Assembly (NCBI RefSeq): GCF_030272615.1
Contig: NC_081406.1
Coordinates: 172,196,361-172,260,360, forward strand
Length of the DNA: 64,000 nucleotides
From: Cryptomeria japonica
Lineage: Eukaryota; Streptophyta; Pinopsida; Cupressales; Cupressaceae
Direction: 5' to 3'
Shown here: positions 46,620-59,045 of the stretch, piece after piece
How positions within the stretch are numbered: the first letter of the stretch is position 1
How the letters are laid out: every line of letters begins with the position of its first letter
Notes under the pieces: model-generated
Databases searched by the model: none
Told to the model about the DNA's origin: nothing
The model's input: only the letters and a program-made list of their open reading frames with translations
Translations under genes and position numbers: made by a program

Positions 46620-47860
46620 AAGAGTCAATGAAAATAAATAGAAGAAGAAACTTTTTTCATATTACAGAGAGATTAGACAAATTTTTCTCTAATTTGAATT
46701 GGGTGTCAAAGCTTGGCCCTTGTTCAACTTCCATGCTTGCACTTTTCAGGTCGAATCATTTTGTAGTGCTTTTGGAATCTTCATTTGTCTCGAGGCCCCT
46801 CTTAGGTCTAGATCTTCTTTTAGATTTCAACATATGTGGTTCAGGGACTTGTCTTTTATCTCCCTCATGTGGGAGTGGTAGCGAAATGCTCCTTTTGTTT
46901 GAGGATCTAGAATGTTTCAGCTATTCAATAAACGCCAACATACAAAGAGGGAAATCAAATTGTATATTTCTTGGGGTTTTAAAAATACATTTGCTTCTAA
47001 ATTAGAGATTTAAGATCAACTCAATGATATTAATAATTTAATTATTTCCAATGGCATAGATGAAGTGTTGTACAAGAAGCAAAAGGACCTTCATCTCAAT
47101 TAGAAAAAGTGCTCAAGTGAGAAGAGATTTATTGGAGGCAAAATTTGAGAGAGGTTTTGCTCAGGGAAGGTGATAGGAATACCAAATTCTTCTACTCCTC
47201 CGCAACCATAAGGAAATATTATAATTCTATTTTTAGATTAAGGATTCCTTAGGCTAGGTTTTGCTTGAATCTGACAAGATTTAGCAAGAGGCTATTAAGT
47301 TCTTCTCTAACCTTTTTTTGACCTCATCTCCTAATCTCCCATTAGATTCATAGGAAATTATTTCTTTCATTCTCAACATTATCTCTCAACAAGACAATCT
47401 TGACCTGCTCAAAAGTTTCTCCTTAGAACAAGTGAAGAAGGTGTTGTTCTCAATATAAGTGGATAAAGCTCCAGGGCCTGACAGGGTCACAACTATGATT
47501 TTGCAGAAATATTAGCACTTTGTTGGAAGAGATCTATGGCTTGCGTTAGACGAACCAAGATGCAATAGTAATATTCTCAAAAAGTTCAATACCACACTCG
47601 TTCTCCTTATTCTAAAATCTTCTTCCCCAACCTCCTTTTCTAAATTCAGGCCCATTTCTCTCTGCAACATAGTATATAAGATATTCACTAAGCCCATCCC
47701 ATTAAGATTAGTAAATTTATTTCCAAACTTTATTTTAGAAGAACAAGAAGGCTTTGTTACAAGGAAATAAACTTATGAAGGTTCTCTTAGTGGTCATGAA
47801 ATCCTCCATTCAATTAATCAAGAGAAGTCACAAGTGAAGCTCCTCAAAATTGATATGATG
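46620..47860 (+). pseudogene. LINE ORF2 fragment: endonuclease end to RT start, cut by LTR element
   Basis: Near 46,660 the translation gives ERLDKFFSNLNW and a SNHFVVLLES-like stretch, the C-terminal end of the LINE endonuclease. About 47,140-47,200 gives a GDRNTKFFY-type motif. Near 47,460 DKAPGPD appears, and near 47,650 FRPISLCNIVYKIFTK, EEQEGFVT, SGHEILHSINQ and LLKIDM, the early motifs of plant LINE reverse transcriptase. Stops and shifts are frequent. The coding sequence breaks off at exactly 47,860, where the LTR of a minus-strand gypsy element starts. The remaining RT should lie beyond 64,000 if the nest is simple. Confidence 0.85.
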
Positions 47861-49493
47861 TGTTAGGAATTGAATGCAAAAAATATTAATTAAATGCAAA
47901 TAAAGGTTAAATAGAAGAATGAAGAACACATAAATAATAATAGAGATGAGACAATTGTTAACATGGTTCACCCAAACTTGGGCTACATCTACCAAACAAA
48001 GAGTAATGGTGTAATTTGGAAATAGGGTCACACCAAATAGGTTAAGACCACCAATTAGCCAAATTAACCAGTACATTAAAAGGAGGATGAAAATTCAATA
48101 TATCCAACCTCAATTCTATTAGGAAGAGGGTTGAACGCTTATTGAGGTCCTATTTCCCCTTTTGTTTGAGTTGAAATTGTGTAACTTGAATTAGGTTTGC
48201 AAATTGTGAATAGTAAATCTATTGGAATGAAATAATGAAAACAAAGTGTTGTAGAAACCAAACAGAGCCACAAGAAAATATTTTGAGCAGTAAAAGAGGA
48301 TTAGAGTTTGCACCTTAAAGTTTGGGAAAAATTGTCAAGACCAGGATGCATCACCATGGTCCTCAGTAGGTGCGATGGTTCCTCTATAGCGTCATGGTCC
48401 CGAGGTGGTTTCAAAATCTCTAAAAAAGATAGTTCACCTTGTCTCGGTCTTTGAGCTATCCTTTCCAACCCCAAATTTACAACTTACATACCAAAAGAAG
48501 AGAAATTGTGTTGTGGCTATATGGGGTTTTGCCTTAGTCAAATCCCTTGTTTTGGTGATTTCCACCTCCACAAATAGCTAATAATGTCTTGAAAAAGTGT
48601 GTGTGATAGAAACTTGTGTGTATTCAAGATCCTAAATGAATAAGGAAGTAAATCTAGAGTTCTACCCTATGCTTGGAGAGTAAACCCCAAATGAGTGTAA
48701 ATGTAAATGTAAATGCTTCAAATCATAAATGCAATAATGGATCTAAATCATGAATGCAAGTCTAAAAATGATTGTAATGAAACTCACATAGAGACATGAA
48801 AATAACATGAAACCATAGAAAACCCTAAGGGAGAGGTACAAGCCAATCAATAGTCAGTGATCTCCTATTATTCTTTAATATCTCCAAAGCTTCAATTGAT
48901 GATAAAATGGTTGATGAAGACTTGATAAATTCTTGATGAATGCTTGATTTTTTAGACTCCATATAACACATAATTTCACTTCATAAAAGGATTTTTCAAG
49001 TTATTGTAGATGGATCCTTCAAATGAGGAAAGGAAAGGCTATATGTATGAAACCATAACTTTGTTTTTGATCATAGGCTAACCTAGAATTAATATAATTT
49101 TATAATTATTTGGATTTAAATATTAAAATACTGCCAAAAAATTCTCTGGAAATTCGGGACCAAGAGGTCACCTCTAAAGTCAATTCTAGAAGGATGTGAT
49201 GATTCAAGGTGTTTAGATATGCGAAATCAAGCATTAAAGGTCAAAATAGGACATAATTAGGTCTTTTGATGAATTAATTAATTGAAAGAATAAATTAAAA
49301 AGGGGCACACTTAGGGTAAAGGGTAAAATTTTATGATGTGTGGAGTGATAAAAGAAGACTTTAGATTAATTAAATTAATAAATTAAATTCTTAAAGAAAA
49401 ATTAAAATGTAAGATGAAAACATACTAAGGCAGGTGCTAACTAAGCATGGAATTATACCACCTAATTAAGGGTGTACGATTTACGATGCTACA
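47861..49493 (-). repeat. 3' LTR of the minus-strand gypsy element
   Basis: On the minus strand it starts TGTAGCATCGTAAATCG right after the polypurine tract TAAAGTGGGGGCTAAA (49,509 to 49,494). It ends CAATTCCTAACA at 47,861, about 1.63 kb. The left boundary coincides with the break in the LINE. The target duplication cannot be tested because the other end is outside. Confidence 0.72.
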
Positions 49494-49509
49494 TTTAGCC
49501 CCCACTTTA

Positions 49510-51297
49510 GTGGTCATATGACACATGTGCATATACAAGCTTAGATACAAAAAATTAAACATTCATTAAAAAAGATATATCCATAAGGTGTTTAACAAAG
49601 CGCCAAGTGGTATCTATAGTAGATTGTTAGGAACCGCATCCTAGAAAGCCACATTGTTAGATAAAATCACAAAATCACCTAAATTCTTACCAAGGAAATG
49701 ATGAGTTTTGAGGGTAGCTATATGGCCCCCTTGTTTTGACTTGCTAATTAGTGATTTGAAATAGGGTATCATGTTTACCACATCGAATTGTGAAGGAAAA
49801 TTGATGACAAATGCTCACAACAAATCTTGATACAAGATCGAAGTGCATCATGGAATATTTGGTAAGAAATAGAACTAAACCACAATTCCAGCACAACCAA
49901 GAGTGTGAGGATTGTAGCTCTCTAACACAAGATGAAAGATTAAGTGGAAAAATGTATAATCACCTTTTAAATTGTGAATGGGAGGAAAATATCATTATCC
50001 AAAGACATCCACCTTCAAGAATAGAGGGGATCTTTGATAAAGATAAGATCTTTAAAAGGAATAGAGGGAAGAAAATAATACACACATTCTCGAATATTTA
50101 GGAAAAGAGGATTCTTAGCAAAATATTACACACTTTCACTAAGGAGACATTGTTCATGAAAGATGTATCATTAAAAATAGAGAATAGGTCCTAAATAAGG
50201 TATACACATATTCTATGCAAGAGATGAAATCAATCAAAAAATGTAACTCCGCAAAGGAAAGGTGAATCATTGGAGAAAATAATATAGGATTAAATATCAC
50301 CCTTTCCCTCCAAGCATAGAGGCAAGGACATCAAAGAGGGATAATTTATAAAATAAAAATTGTTATAAAAGAAGGAAAGAGATCCTCATCAGGGATATCA
50401 CGTTCACAACATATAAGGGCTCCTTATAATAGACACCACTCAATGAAGAAATGAATTTGATAAATGATTAAAGACTTCCACGACCAAGGAAGAGGTCCTA
50501 TTTAAGGATGTGTACATAAGATCCTCATTAGGGATACTTGTTCCAATATGAGAGAGGGAATTCCCAATATGAATATACACCTCTACAATCAATAACCAAT
50601 CCTTATATAAGACATTACTTCACAAAATGGAAAGTTTAATCTTAATAAGGAGAGATGTTTGAAATGATTCTTGCCCCCATACATAGAGGTTACATAGAGA
50701 CAAGAGATGAGACAAAAAATGGCTATTATGTTGCTTCCAAAGTATGATTGCACATGAAATTGTACTATCATTAATGACAATGATCCCCCAATAAGTGAGC
50801 TACCAATGTCACATAATGATGAGCAACATTATAGCCAATACTGTTATTTGAATATATGACATATTGGATGAAAAATTTGAATATGAAATGTGAAATTATC
50901 TACACTCAATGCAAGAAAAAAAAAGTATAAGATAATTAGTATTGAAATGTCTTGATCAAGAAAGCAGTCTATAGTAGGAGAATAGGTCACTAAGTCATGC
51001 TCCTCTTGCACACATGAAACCTTAGGAGAGGGACATGTATAATTAATTAGGGCCTTATTTCTAGAAGAGAGGATATTAAAATTCATAGAAGATGAAGCCT
51101 CATATGTGAGATTGGAAATCTCTTGGGGAGATCCATAAAGAGACTTGTCCATCACCAAAATTTCCTTATGAGTGGGATGAGTATTGAGAGATGTAGATGA
51201 TGATCCAATTGAGATGAAGTAATCATCCGTAGACTAAATATAGCATTCACAATGAGAGATGGTTTTTTGATGCTTTGATGGGCTTTGAAGGATTATA
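49510..51297 (-). other. 3' region of minus-strand element, no pol domains
   Basis: No RT, RNase H or integrase motif was found on the minus strand. Recurrent TCCCTGATGAGGATCT/CCCTAATGAGGATCT words occur near 50,390 and 50,525. The ORF at 50,844-51,158 is a linker-like continuation after the G-patch. Confidence 0.5.
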
Positions 51298-51684
51298 TCA
51301 AAGTCCAAAGGAAGCTCCACATATGTTATTTTCTAAAGGAACATTGCTCCCTTCTTCATTTGTGCCACAACCATTTCTATTATATCCACTCTTAGCTAAA
51401 ATATGAAAAATTGGACCATAAATGGATGCCATATCAAAAAGATATGGTGGGGCCTCATAGATCTCAATGCCATAATTAGAAGAATAAGAAGAAGATCCCA
51501 AAGAATTGTTTGAATTAGAAGTAGCCACAAAATTGTTACTAACTTCTTTAGACAAAGTGGGTTGCTTTTTAGCTTCCACCATATTACCTTCATTTTTAGT
51601 CTTAGGTTCTCTTTGAGGGACTTTGTATTCCCCTACAAAGGTAGGTTTAAAGACCAAGGATCCCCAATCTTCTTCCAAGAGCAA
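51298..51684 (-). pseudogene. G-patch-containing linker of the minus-strand element
   Basis: A 128-residue open stretch has residues 89-118 fitting a G-patch (YGPIFHILAKSGYN, then G.G..EEG..VPLE). It lies downstream of the protease in the reading direction, the same position as the G-patch in element 1. It probably binds RNA if functional, but no downstream pol follows it here. Confidence 0.6.
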
Positions 51685-51947
51685 TTTTTATGGTCAGAAA
51701 GTATCTTCAGGAGAAGATGGTGATTCAGTATGAGTGGAAGAAGAATCAGGAGTACTCAAGGAAATAAGCCTACTTGAAGATGTAGGAGTATTTTTAGAAG
51801 AATTGGAAGTATTTTAACAAGAAGACGAGTTTTACAATAGATCTTGTAAATTGGTATCAACAAACAAAGTATACATCTTATTGTTGTAGATGAGCTTAAG
51901 TTTCCTATGAAAGTAGAAGGGACAACGTGCATGTATTGAAGCCAAGG

Positions 51948-52383
51948 TCATCCCAATAGAATATTATAATTAAGATCATCACACATGACATGAATAGGTG
52001 TAGGTAAAATAACAGATCTCACCATAATAGGAAATGTTATAGTACCTAAAGAAGATCTAGCAACATTATCAAAGCCATAAATAGGAAGATTTGGTTTAAT
52101 AACAGATGTATCCACCTTGATTTTATGCAATAATTTAATGCTACAAACATTAAGGCTAGAGCCTTTGTCAAAAAGGGTTCTTCTTATAGAATTACCATTG
52201 ATAAGATCAACAATCATAAGTGGACAATATTGATGTTGGATCTCATGTGATGACAACCCATCTTGTTTGAATGCAAATTTGAGCTTTAGATTCATTTATA
52301 GGATCAATCAAACAAGAAATATTATTAGGTGTCATTGTTAGTGGGATATCTAAGTTATTTAAAAAAACTTTTAACATTCCATG
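51948..52383 (-). pseudogene. Aspartic protease of the minus-strand gypsy element
   Basis: The translation gives HEIQHQYCPLMIV, RRTLFDKGSSLNVCS and, 60-70 residues on, DDLNYNILLG. This is the retropepsin order with the catalytic Asp in FDKGSS. A TGA directly after ILLG, where Arg of LLGRPW is normal, ends the frame. The N-terminal part is separated from gag by the 11.2 kb young insertion at CCATG. Confidence 0.78.
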
Positions 52384-53163
52384 TGTAGACACCTAAAATT
52401 GTCATGTCTAATTAAATAAATATTTTATTTATTTAATTATCTAAGCCTAATTCTTCTATTAATTAAATAAATCTTTATTTATTTAATTAATTCATTTATC
52501 TTCTTCTAGCCTTATTTCTCATTTAAATAAATACATTTATTTATTTAAATTATCATTTTCCTAAATTAAATAAATATCTTATTTATTTAATTATCCTACT
52601 TCTTCTATTAATTAAATAAATATTTATTTATTTAATTAATTCATTAACCTTTTCCACCTATGACACATGTCATTCATCTCTTAATTCATACACTACCTAC
52701 CCCTTTCATTATTTTATTATTTCTTTTACCTACCCTCTAATCATAGCCGACCTCCTCTTACACCTCTCAATCTTATCCCTCCATTTCATATTGTGTCTTC
52801 TATTTAAGGAGATGCCTTCTTCATTATCAAACCCTAATCACTCAGCCTAATCAACAATTTTGGAGGACTTCGCTACACTACGATCCTACTTGCAACCACA
52901 TTCCGTTCTTTGTTGAGCTCTTGTGCATATAAAAATCTGAGAGCAAATATATCAAGCAAGATCAATGGAGATAGGAAGAATGGAGATCAAAACCCTATTG
53001 GACATGTGATGGTATAATCTTTGTGATTTTGAGTTATTTGCATTGTCTTAGGTAATCTTCATATGTTATGGTGGATCTTTGTTGTTGTTAGGCTAGGGTT
53101 TGGTGGTTGAATTCATTTAGCCTTTCAATATTTTTATTATTGTATCCATTTTCACCATACACA
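52384..53163 (+). repeat. 5' LTR of young Tat-type element
   Basis: 780 bp, TG...CA ends. It contains five AT palindromes of the ATTAAATAAAT...ATTTATTTAAT type in the first 270 bases and a TATA-like TATTTAAG at 52801-52808. It differs from the 3' LTR only at 53133 (T versus G) as far as read by eye. Confidence 0.95.
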
Positions 53164-53166
53164 TTT

Positions 53167-53184
53167 TGGCACGCCCGGTGGGAC
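53167..53184 (+). other. Primer binding site of young element
   Basis: TGGCACGCCCGGTGGGAC starts three bases after the LTR. Its position and TGG start fit a tRNA-primed minus-strand origin. Which tRNA is used was not determined. Confidence 0.65.
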
Positions 53185-53264
53185 ATGGATTTTTCTTAGA
53201 TCTATGTTTTTTTTGCAGATTTTTCTAACCCTATATTGCTATTTTGTAAAACAATTTGGAGAAT

Positions 53265-54115
53265 AACCTTGTGCAGCTAGGGTTTTGGACACAAAATCAA
53301 GATCTTGGAGAGATTCGATCATATCTCACAAACGGCTAGGAAAGTATCAGGAGCTCTCAAGCCAAAATTCAGAATTTTTGGAGCACATTTTCATTTTCTA
53401 TGAATGTTTTATGATTTTTCATAAAAAATTAATCTTGAGAGCAAATGAGAGAATTTTTTGGATTTTCTTATATTTTTGGAAATTTCTCATAATTATACAT
53501 AGGATCTGTTCTTTGTGATTTTAATTTTGATGCAAAATATTTCCCTAAAAATCGGATCTTCAAAAATTAGGGTTTTTCCTTATTTTGATCAGATCTCACA
53601 AAAGGACTCGAATTTTGACATAAATTTTTTTTTGCAAGTCAGGAAAATTATCAGAAAGATTCAGTAAAAATTTCAGATTTTTTTGATCGATTTTGCATTT
53701 TATATTAATTTTTTAGGATTTTTCATAAAAAATTAATTTTGAGAGAAAATTAGCAATTTTTTTGGATTTTCTTACATTTTTGGAAATCTCTCAGAATTAT
53801 ACACAGGATCTATTATTTTTTATTTTAAATTTGATGCAAAATTATTCTTCAAAAATCAAATCTTTGAAAATTAGGGTTTTACATTATTTTACTCATATCT
53901 CACAAACTGCTTGGATTTGTTGCAGAAAATTTTTTGTGCAAGTTTGGAAGACCATCAAGACTCTCCAGTAAAAATTTCAGATTTTTTGGATCGATTTTGC
54001 ATTTTATATGAATTTTTTATGATTTTTCATAAAAAAATTAATTTTTGGAGCAAATTAGCAAATTTTTTGGATTTTCTTACATTTCTGGAAATCTCTTGAA
54101 ATTTTACAGGTGATC
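53265..54115 (+). repeat. Three tandem units of about 305 bp in the leader
   Basis: GGATTTTCTTA recurs at 53460, 53764 and 54069. The blocks around it (ATCTCACAAA, TCAGATTTTT, TTTCATAAAAAATTAAT, GGAAATCTCT) repeat in the same order three times. Short frames here are by-products of the repeat. Confidence 0.85.
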
Positions 54116-54419
54116 CTTTTTTATGATGAATCAGATCTTTTAATTGGTCAACAAAATGCATTATTGAAGGCCCCTATTTCACAAGCTCTTTTGGATCTAA
54201 AATTTACCTAACTTGTGTGCTTGCAGGAAGGGGTGATTATTTCAAACAATCCAAACTACTAATAAATATTTGTTGTAGATCCTTGGCAAGGGTTTTTGGA
54301 TTTTTATTGTGTGCCTTGTTTTCATAGACTAGCAAACACTTCAATTGGTGCACTAAAATTGAATCATTGTCTTTTGTGTCTTGAGCAATAGGCTCTTTTT
54401 GTTCAATCTTTAGAGGGCC

Positions 54420-54960
54420 TGTCTTCCCGTGTGGTCATTAGGACTACTAGTGAGAAGAGAACGACCCAAGTGGTAGCGAGGAAAACCCACCTCTTCCGAA
54501 CCACTATAATCAAATGTATTCATGGTGAAAACTATGGATAACGTGTGTTGATTAGTTCATACCGACACTATGTCTCCCCATAAACCCGTTTGATCAAATT
54601 TATTTGATCATTTGTAGGGCGTAACCCCTACCGGCTGGGAGCCTTCTGTATTTACAGAGCTGAAAGTGCTGCATGTATGGCCACACGAGCGGATGCCCTT
54701 ACTAGCACCTTTTTGTTTTAGAAGCCCAAATCCTTCTAGTTGTTGGGGCAGGAGGTCGGACCTCTGGTAGCGGCCCACACACATACGGTTCTTAGTAGAG
54801 ATACAAAGTTCACCATGGGGAGTTTTCATGGAGACTGATGCTTGGCTGACCCGAGAAGTGAGTGCCGAGGGTGGAGCCAGTGAGCTCAAGCATCTAAGTA
54901 TCCGTTCTGAATAGCGTAGCCTCGGGGGTAAAACCCCATGTGGGATCAACAACTATTGTC
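54420..54960 (+). other. GC-richer structured leader block
   Basis: This stretch stands out in composition from the AT-rich leader and holds perfect hairpins. They are GTAGGG/CCCTAC (54614-54631), TCTGTA/TACAGA (54645-54658) and GGGGT/ACCCC (54925-54937). It lies between LTR and gag, where packaging or translation-control RNA structures are expected. No conserved peptide was seen, so an RNA role is inferred. Confidence 0.5.
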
Positions 54961-55694
54961 TTGGCCAGCCATAAGAATTGTGCTTGACTTATGTTAAACA
55001 TTCAAACAATCAAGACCAAACAGTAAAACATTGTGTCTTTTGTGTCTTCAAGTGTATGCAAAACAATTTTACATCAAACAACACACTTTTCTTGGAGTCA
55101 TTGTCAGTCTAAACACTTGCAAACATTGAGTCCTCATCAACATTGTGTCCTCTTGTCACGAAAAATAGTCAAACATTCAGATTTGGTCACAACCAAAAAC
55201 TTCACAAATTGGAAAAATTTCACAGTCCAGCAAACAAAAGAAATCAGTTTCAGAATACTTGAGCTTCCTAGGTTGTTTCTTCAGGTTTCATCTAGCATTC
55301 AACCTGTCCTTGGGTCTCACATAGTCCATCATTGCTTCACATCTCATTTTACATTCACAATTGTCTAAACTTGAGTCAAAAGGTCACTTGCTTGTCCTCA
55401 TCATACTTTGTCAACACACTACATACAAATACACTTTGCTAAGTGGTCCCTCATCAAGGTTTTTTACCTTTGGGTCTCATTTGGTCTTACTTAGGGTCAA
55501 GGTCAGCTTACCTCATCAAGAGAAACGATCATCTCTTTGGAAGTCACACCTACTCTACTACTTACATACTTGGTCTTACACTTTGGACATTGCAAGTACA
55601 CCTCAGATTCATTTACACTCCATACAACTCTTGGTCTTCCATACTTTTTCCATTTTTCATCTAGTCTCTCACATCTTGGTCAAATACCTAGTTC

Positions 55695-57398
55695 ATGGTT
55701 GAAACACGCCTTCAAAAATCTAGGAGAATAGCTAAAGAAGCTCACGAATCCACAAACATGAGTTCTTATGAGTATGACAATGATTTATTCTTCAATCCTG
55801 AGCACACTACATTACCAAACATGGATGTTTATAGAAACAATCCAAATGGGGAAAGCGCAAACACTATAAACAACAATACTACACACAATGACAATGTGGA
55901 CAACTCTTCAATACTATCAGCAGACATAGAAGACTCCATAATGAATCCTCATTTCAATAGATTGGTTGAAGAGATAATGAGGAGAGATCGACAGTACTTT
56001 TTACACATGATGGCACAAAGTGGAGTTAAAATACCTCATGACTTTGACATGTCTCAACTTATGGAAAGTTGACCCTCACAACAAACTCAATCCAACATGG
56101 ATCAAAGGAGACCAAATAGTGGAGGAAATAGAGGACCGAATATGATGCCTGAGTCACCATCAGTTTTGCTTCAAAAACCAAAGATCCCACATACACAAGC
56201 TCAAACATATGATACTTACCTTCGAAGACCATCATGGAAGCCTTATGCAGACAGATATGCTCAATCGCATGCTCAAGGTATGGATCAATCAAAACAAGTA
56301 GATACTCAAAGGCATCCCCAAAATTTTGACACAAGGAGACCTCATGTCAAAATTGGGGGCAACACAATGGAAAATGAAATGCCTATTGAATATGGTATAT
56401 ATGCACAAAATAGATATGGGGTTCCTCAACATGAAGCTATGCCAAGTGCTCCCTATATGCCGCATCAATATAGACCTCCATATGGACATGTCTACGATCA
56501 ATATCATCCATACATGCAACAAGCTCCTCCTCAAATGGGTGTTTCAAACATGGGGTATGCTACAAGAAATCAATCTCCTCCCAAAAATAATTTGGAGCAA
56601 CAAATAAGAGATTTACAAAAGAAAATGGAGGACATGAGTACATCAAAACCAACATACACTATGAGAGATATATGTCCTTATCCCTTCAATAAGAGCATTC
56701 CAATGCCTCCATTTCCTGCACACTTTGTGACGCCAAAATTTGACAAGTATAGAGGGAAAGGAGACCCCAAGGCACACATAAGACAATTCTTCACAGCTTG
56801 CATTGAGGTAGCGGCAGAAGAAACATACTTGATGAGGTTGTTTCCACAAAGCTTAGGCGATCAAGCTATGGAATGGTTTTCTCAATTACCTCCTGGTATT
56901 AAGTCATGGGGCGACTTAGCAGAGGCATTCATTCAGCATTTCTCTTACAATATAGAAATAGATGTCTCAGTTACTACCTTGTGCAATACGAAACAAAAGG
57001 AAGGAGAGTCTTTCGCAACATTTTTACAAAGATGGAGAAATTTAGCTAGCAGATGCTCTTGCGAAATCCCACAGAAACAAATGGTAGAAATGTTCACTCA
57101 AAACGTTAATAAGGCTATTGGCTATGATCTCAGGAAAGCTTGTTTGTCTACATTCAAGGATGTTATTGAAAAGGGCCTAGCAACAAAAAGAGTCTTAATT
57201 GAACAAGGAGTCATTAAGATATTCAAAGAAAACAAAGAGGACTTTAAAGGAAAGGACAAACCAAAATTTTGGAACAAGAACAAGAACATAGTTAATGATG
57301 GTGTTGTTGATGCCAACATAGTGAGACCCAAGTTCATCTTTTCTGGATCAATTTCTACCAACAATCAGGTGAACACTCAAACAACTTCTAGACCATGA
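55695..57398 (+). pseudogene. Gag of young element, one internal TGA
   Basis: The frame begins MVETRLQKSRRIAKEAHEST. After an acidic and Asn-rich part and a Pro/Tyr/Gln-rich middle comes the retrotransposon gag domain at about 56,690-57,200: PPFPAHFVTPKFDKYRGKGDP in its normal place, MRLFPQSL.DQAMEWF..LPPGI, W.DLAEAFIQHF and QKEGESFATFLQRWR. TGA at 56070 interrupts it and TGA at 57396 separates it from the protease part. Both positions would fit Arg (CGA). The frame never shifts and continues to 59,801. Gag forms the particle in which cDNA is made. Confidence 0.85.
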
Positions 57399-59045
57399 AG
57401 GAAGTACACTCCATTGGGAGAACCACTTGAATCAGTATTCAAAAAGCTTGTGGTAAACAAAGTGATCACAGTTCCAGATTTTCCTCCATATGAACCAAAG
57501 GTCAAACCAAATTGGTGGAATGATGATGAGTATTGCGAATTTCATAAGAGCAAGGGTCATAAGACAGGAAATTGCCATCGACTGAAGAACATTGTGCAAG
57601 ATCTCATTGATAGAGGTGACATTGAGATTGAGGGACACTCATCCAATCAAGAACATGAGATGTTTAAGGAACCATTCCCAAAGCATGACAAAGGAAAAGC
57701 CAAAGTCACAGATGATCAAGCCAACTATACTAGAGCACCTTACAACTATGACTCAACTATCAATCACATCTCGACAGACAATCATATCTCTACTATTACC
57801 ATCAAGAACAAAAATCCTGAGAATCCTCCTCAGAGACCCAAGATTGTCCTAAGAGGTGTTGGATCTTCTTCCGAACATACCCCTGAATGTCATGTTACAA
57901 CCCGTCGAGGTAAGATCACGTTGCCAGGTGCCTCCACTAAGAATACCAATCCTTCATCAACCAAACCTGAGTATGACCTTGTAGAACAGTTAGGGAAGAC
58001 ACCCGCGCTCATTTCAATCCTTGAACTATTACGCATATCTCCCGCACATAAAGCCATTCTTGATAAAATCTTGAGAGATACTATTGTTCCTACTGATCTG
58101 AATGTGGACCAGTTTCAAGCCATGGTGGGATACCTTTCCGTTCCACACTCCCTTACTTTCACAGAAGCCGATGACGCATATGTAAGTCAGCCACATAATG
58201 CACCACTACACATTGAAGCCTTCATACACAAACATCGAATAAAACGAGTCCTGATAGATGGAGGAGCAGGTCTAAACATTTGTACATTGAGCACTATTAA
58301 ACAATTGGGATATTCCGACAAAGCTGTGAATTCTACAAACAAAATTACCATCAAGGCATATGATGATGAAGAGCGTTCATCCAAAGGCACAGTCACCTTA
58401 CCTCTCAGAGTTGGACCAGTTACAAAGGATGTGGTTTGTCAAGTCCTAGACCTGGATCTCACATACAACATATTGCTAGGACGTCCATGGATTCATGAAA
58501 TGAGTGCAGTCCCATCTACATATCATCGATGTATCAAGTTTCCTCACAATGGAGTTGAAGTGACTGTCAAAGTAGATCCAAATCCATTCATATATTGCAA
58601 CAATCTGCAACCTCGATCAGAAATAATAATCCCAGTCAATAGAGAATCTATTCCTTCATCAGCATATGTGGATCCAGAATCCTTGAAACCTTCTACATCA
58701 AAGCAAGCAGAGCTCAAAGAAAAATTCAAGATTAAAGATCTGGGATGTGGTGAGTATATCTTTCATGTTGATCAACTCCCACTATCTCCTAAGACATGCA
58801 GTCGACATGAAGAATCTACAAACAATTTGCAAGGAATTGGGTGTGAACCACCTAGTGTTGTGGCTACTAAGTCTGAATGCAAATCTCCTCTAGTGGTGCA
58901 AGCATCTCTTGATATCAATAGTCCTAAGAGTGGTTCCAACAAAGAATCTATTGAGTGTATCGCCAGCCCACTTGAGAACTCACATAGCCTTACCATTTCA
59001 TCCACTCATTCCATTTCCACTCCTCTCCCAGACTTGGATCAATAA
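57399..59045 (+). pseudogene. Zinc finger and aspartic protease region of young element
   Basis: In the gag frame, RKYTPLGEPLESVFKKLV leads to a CEFHKSKGHKTGNC zinc-knuckle-like motif (about 57,535-57,575), as in Tat elements. It is followed by a retropepsin at about 58,240-58,530: RVLIDGGAGLNICTL with the catalytic Asp but Gly where Ser or Thr is usual, and TYNILLGRPWIHEM. A Ser-rich tail follows. TAA at 59043 interrupts the frame. In a full-length relative, RT would follow here; instead the frame runs towards the integrase tail. Confidence 0.82.

Noticed and set aside
53285-54099. Short open frames in the leader of the young element
   Set aside because: They are repeated images of the 305-bp tandem unit and have no protein-like constraint.
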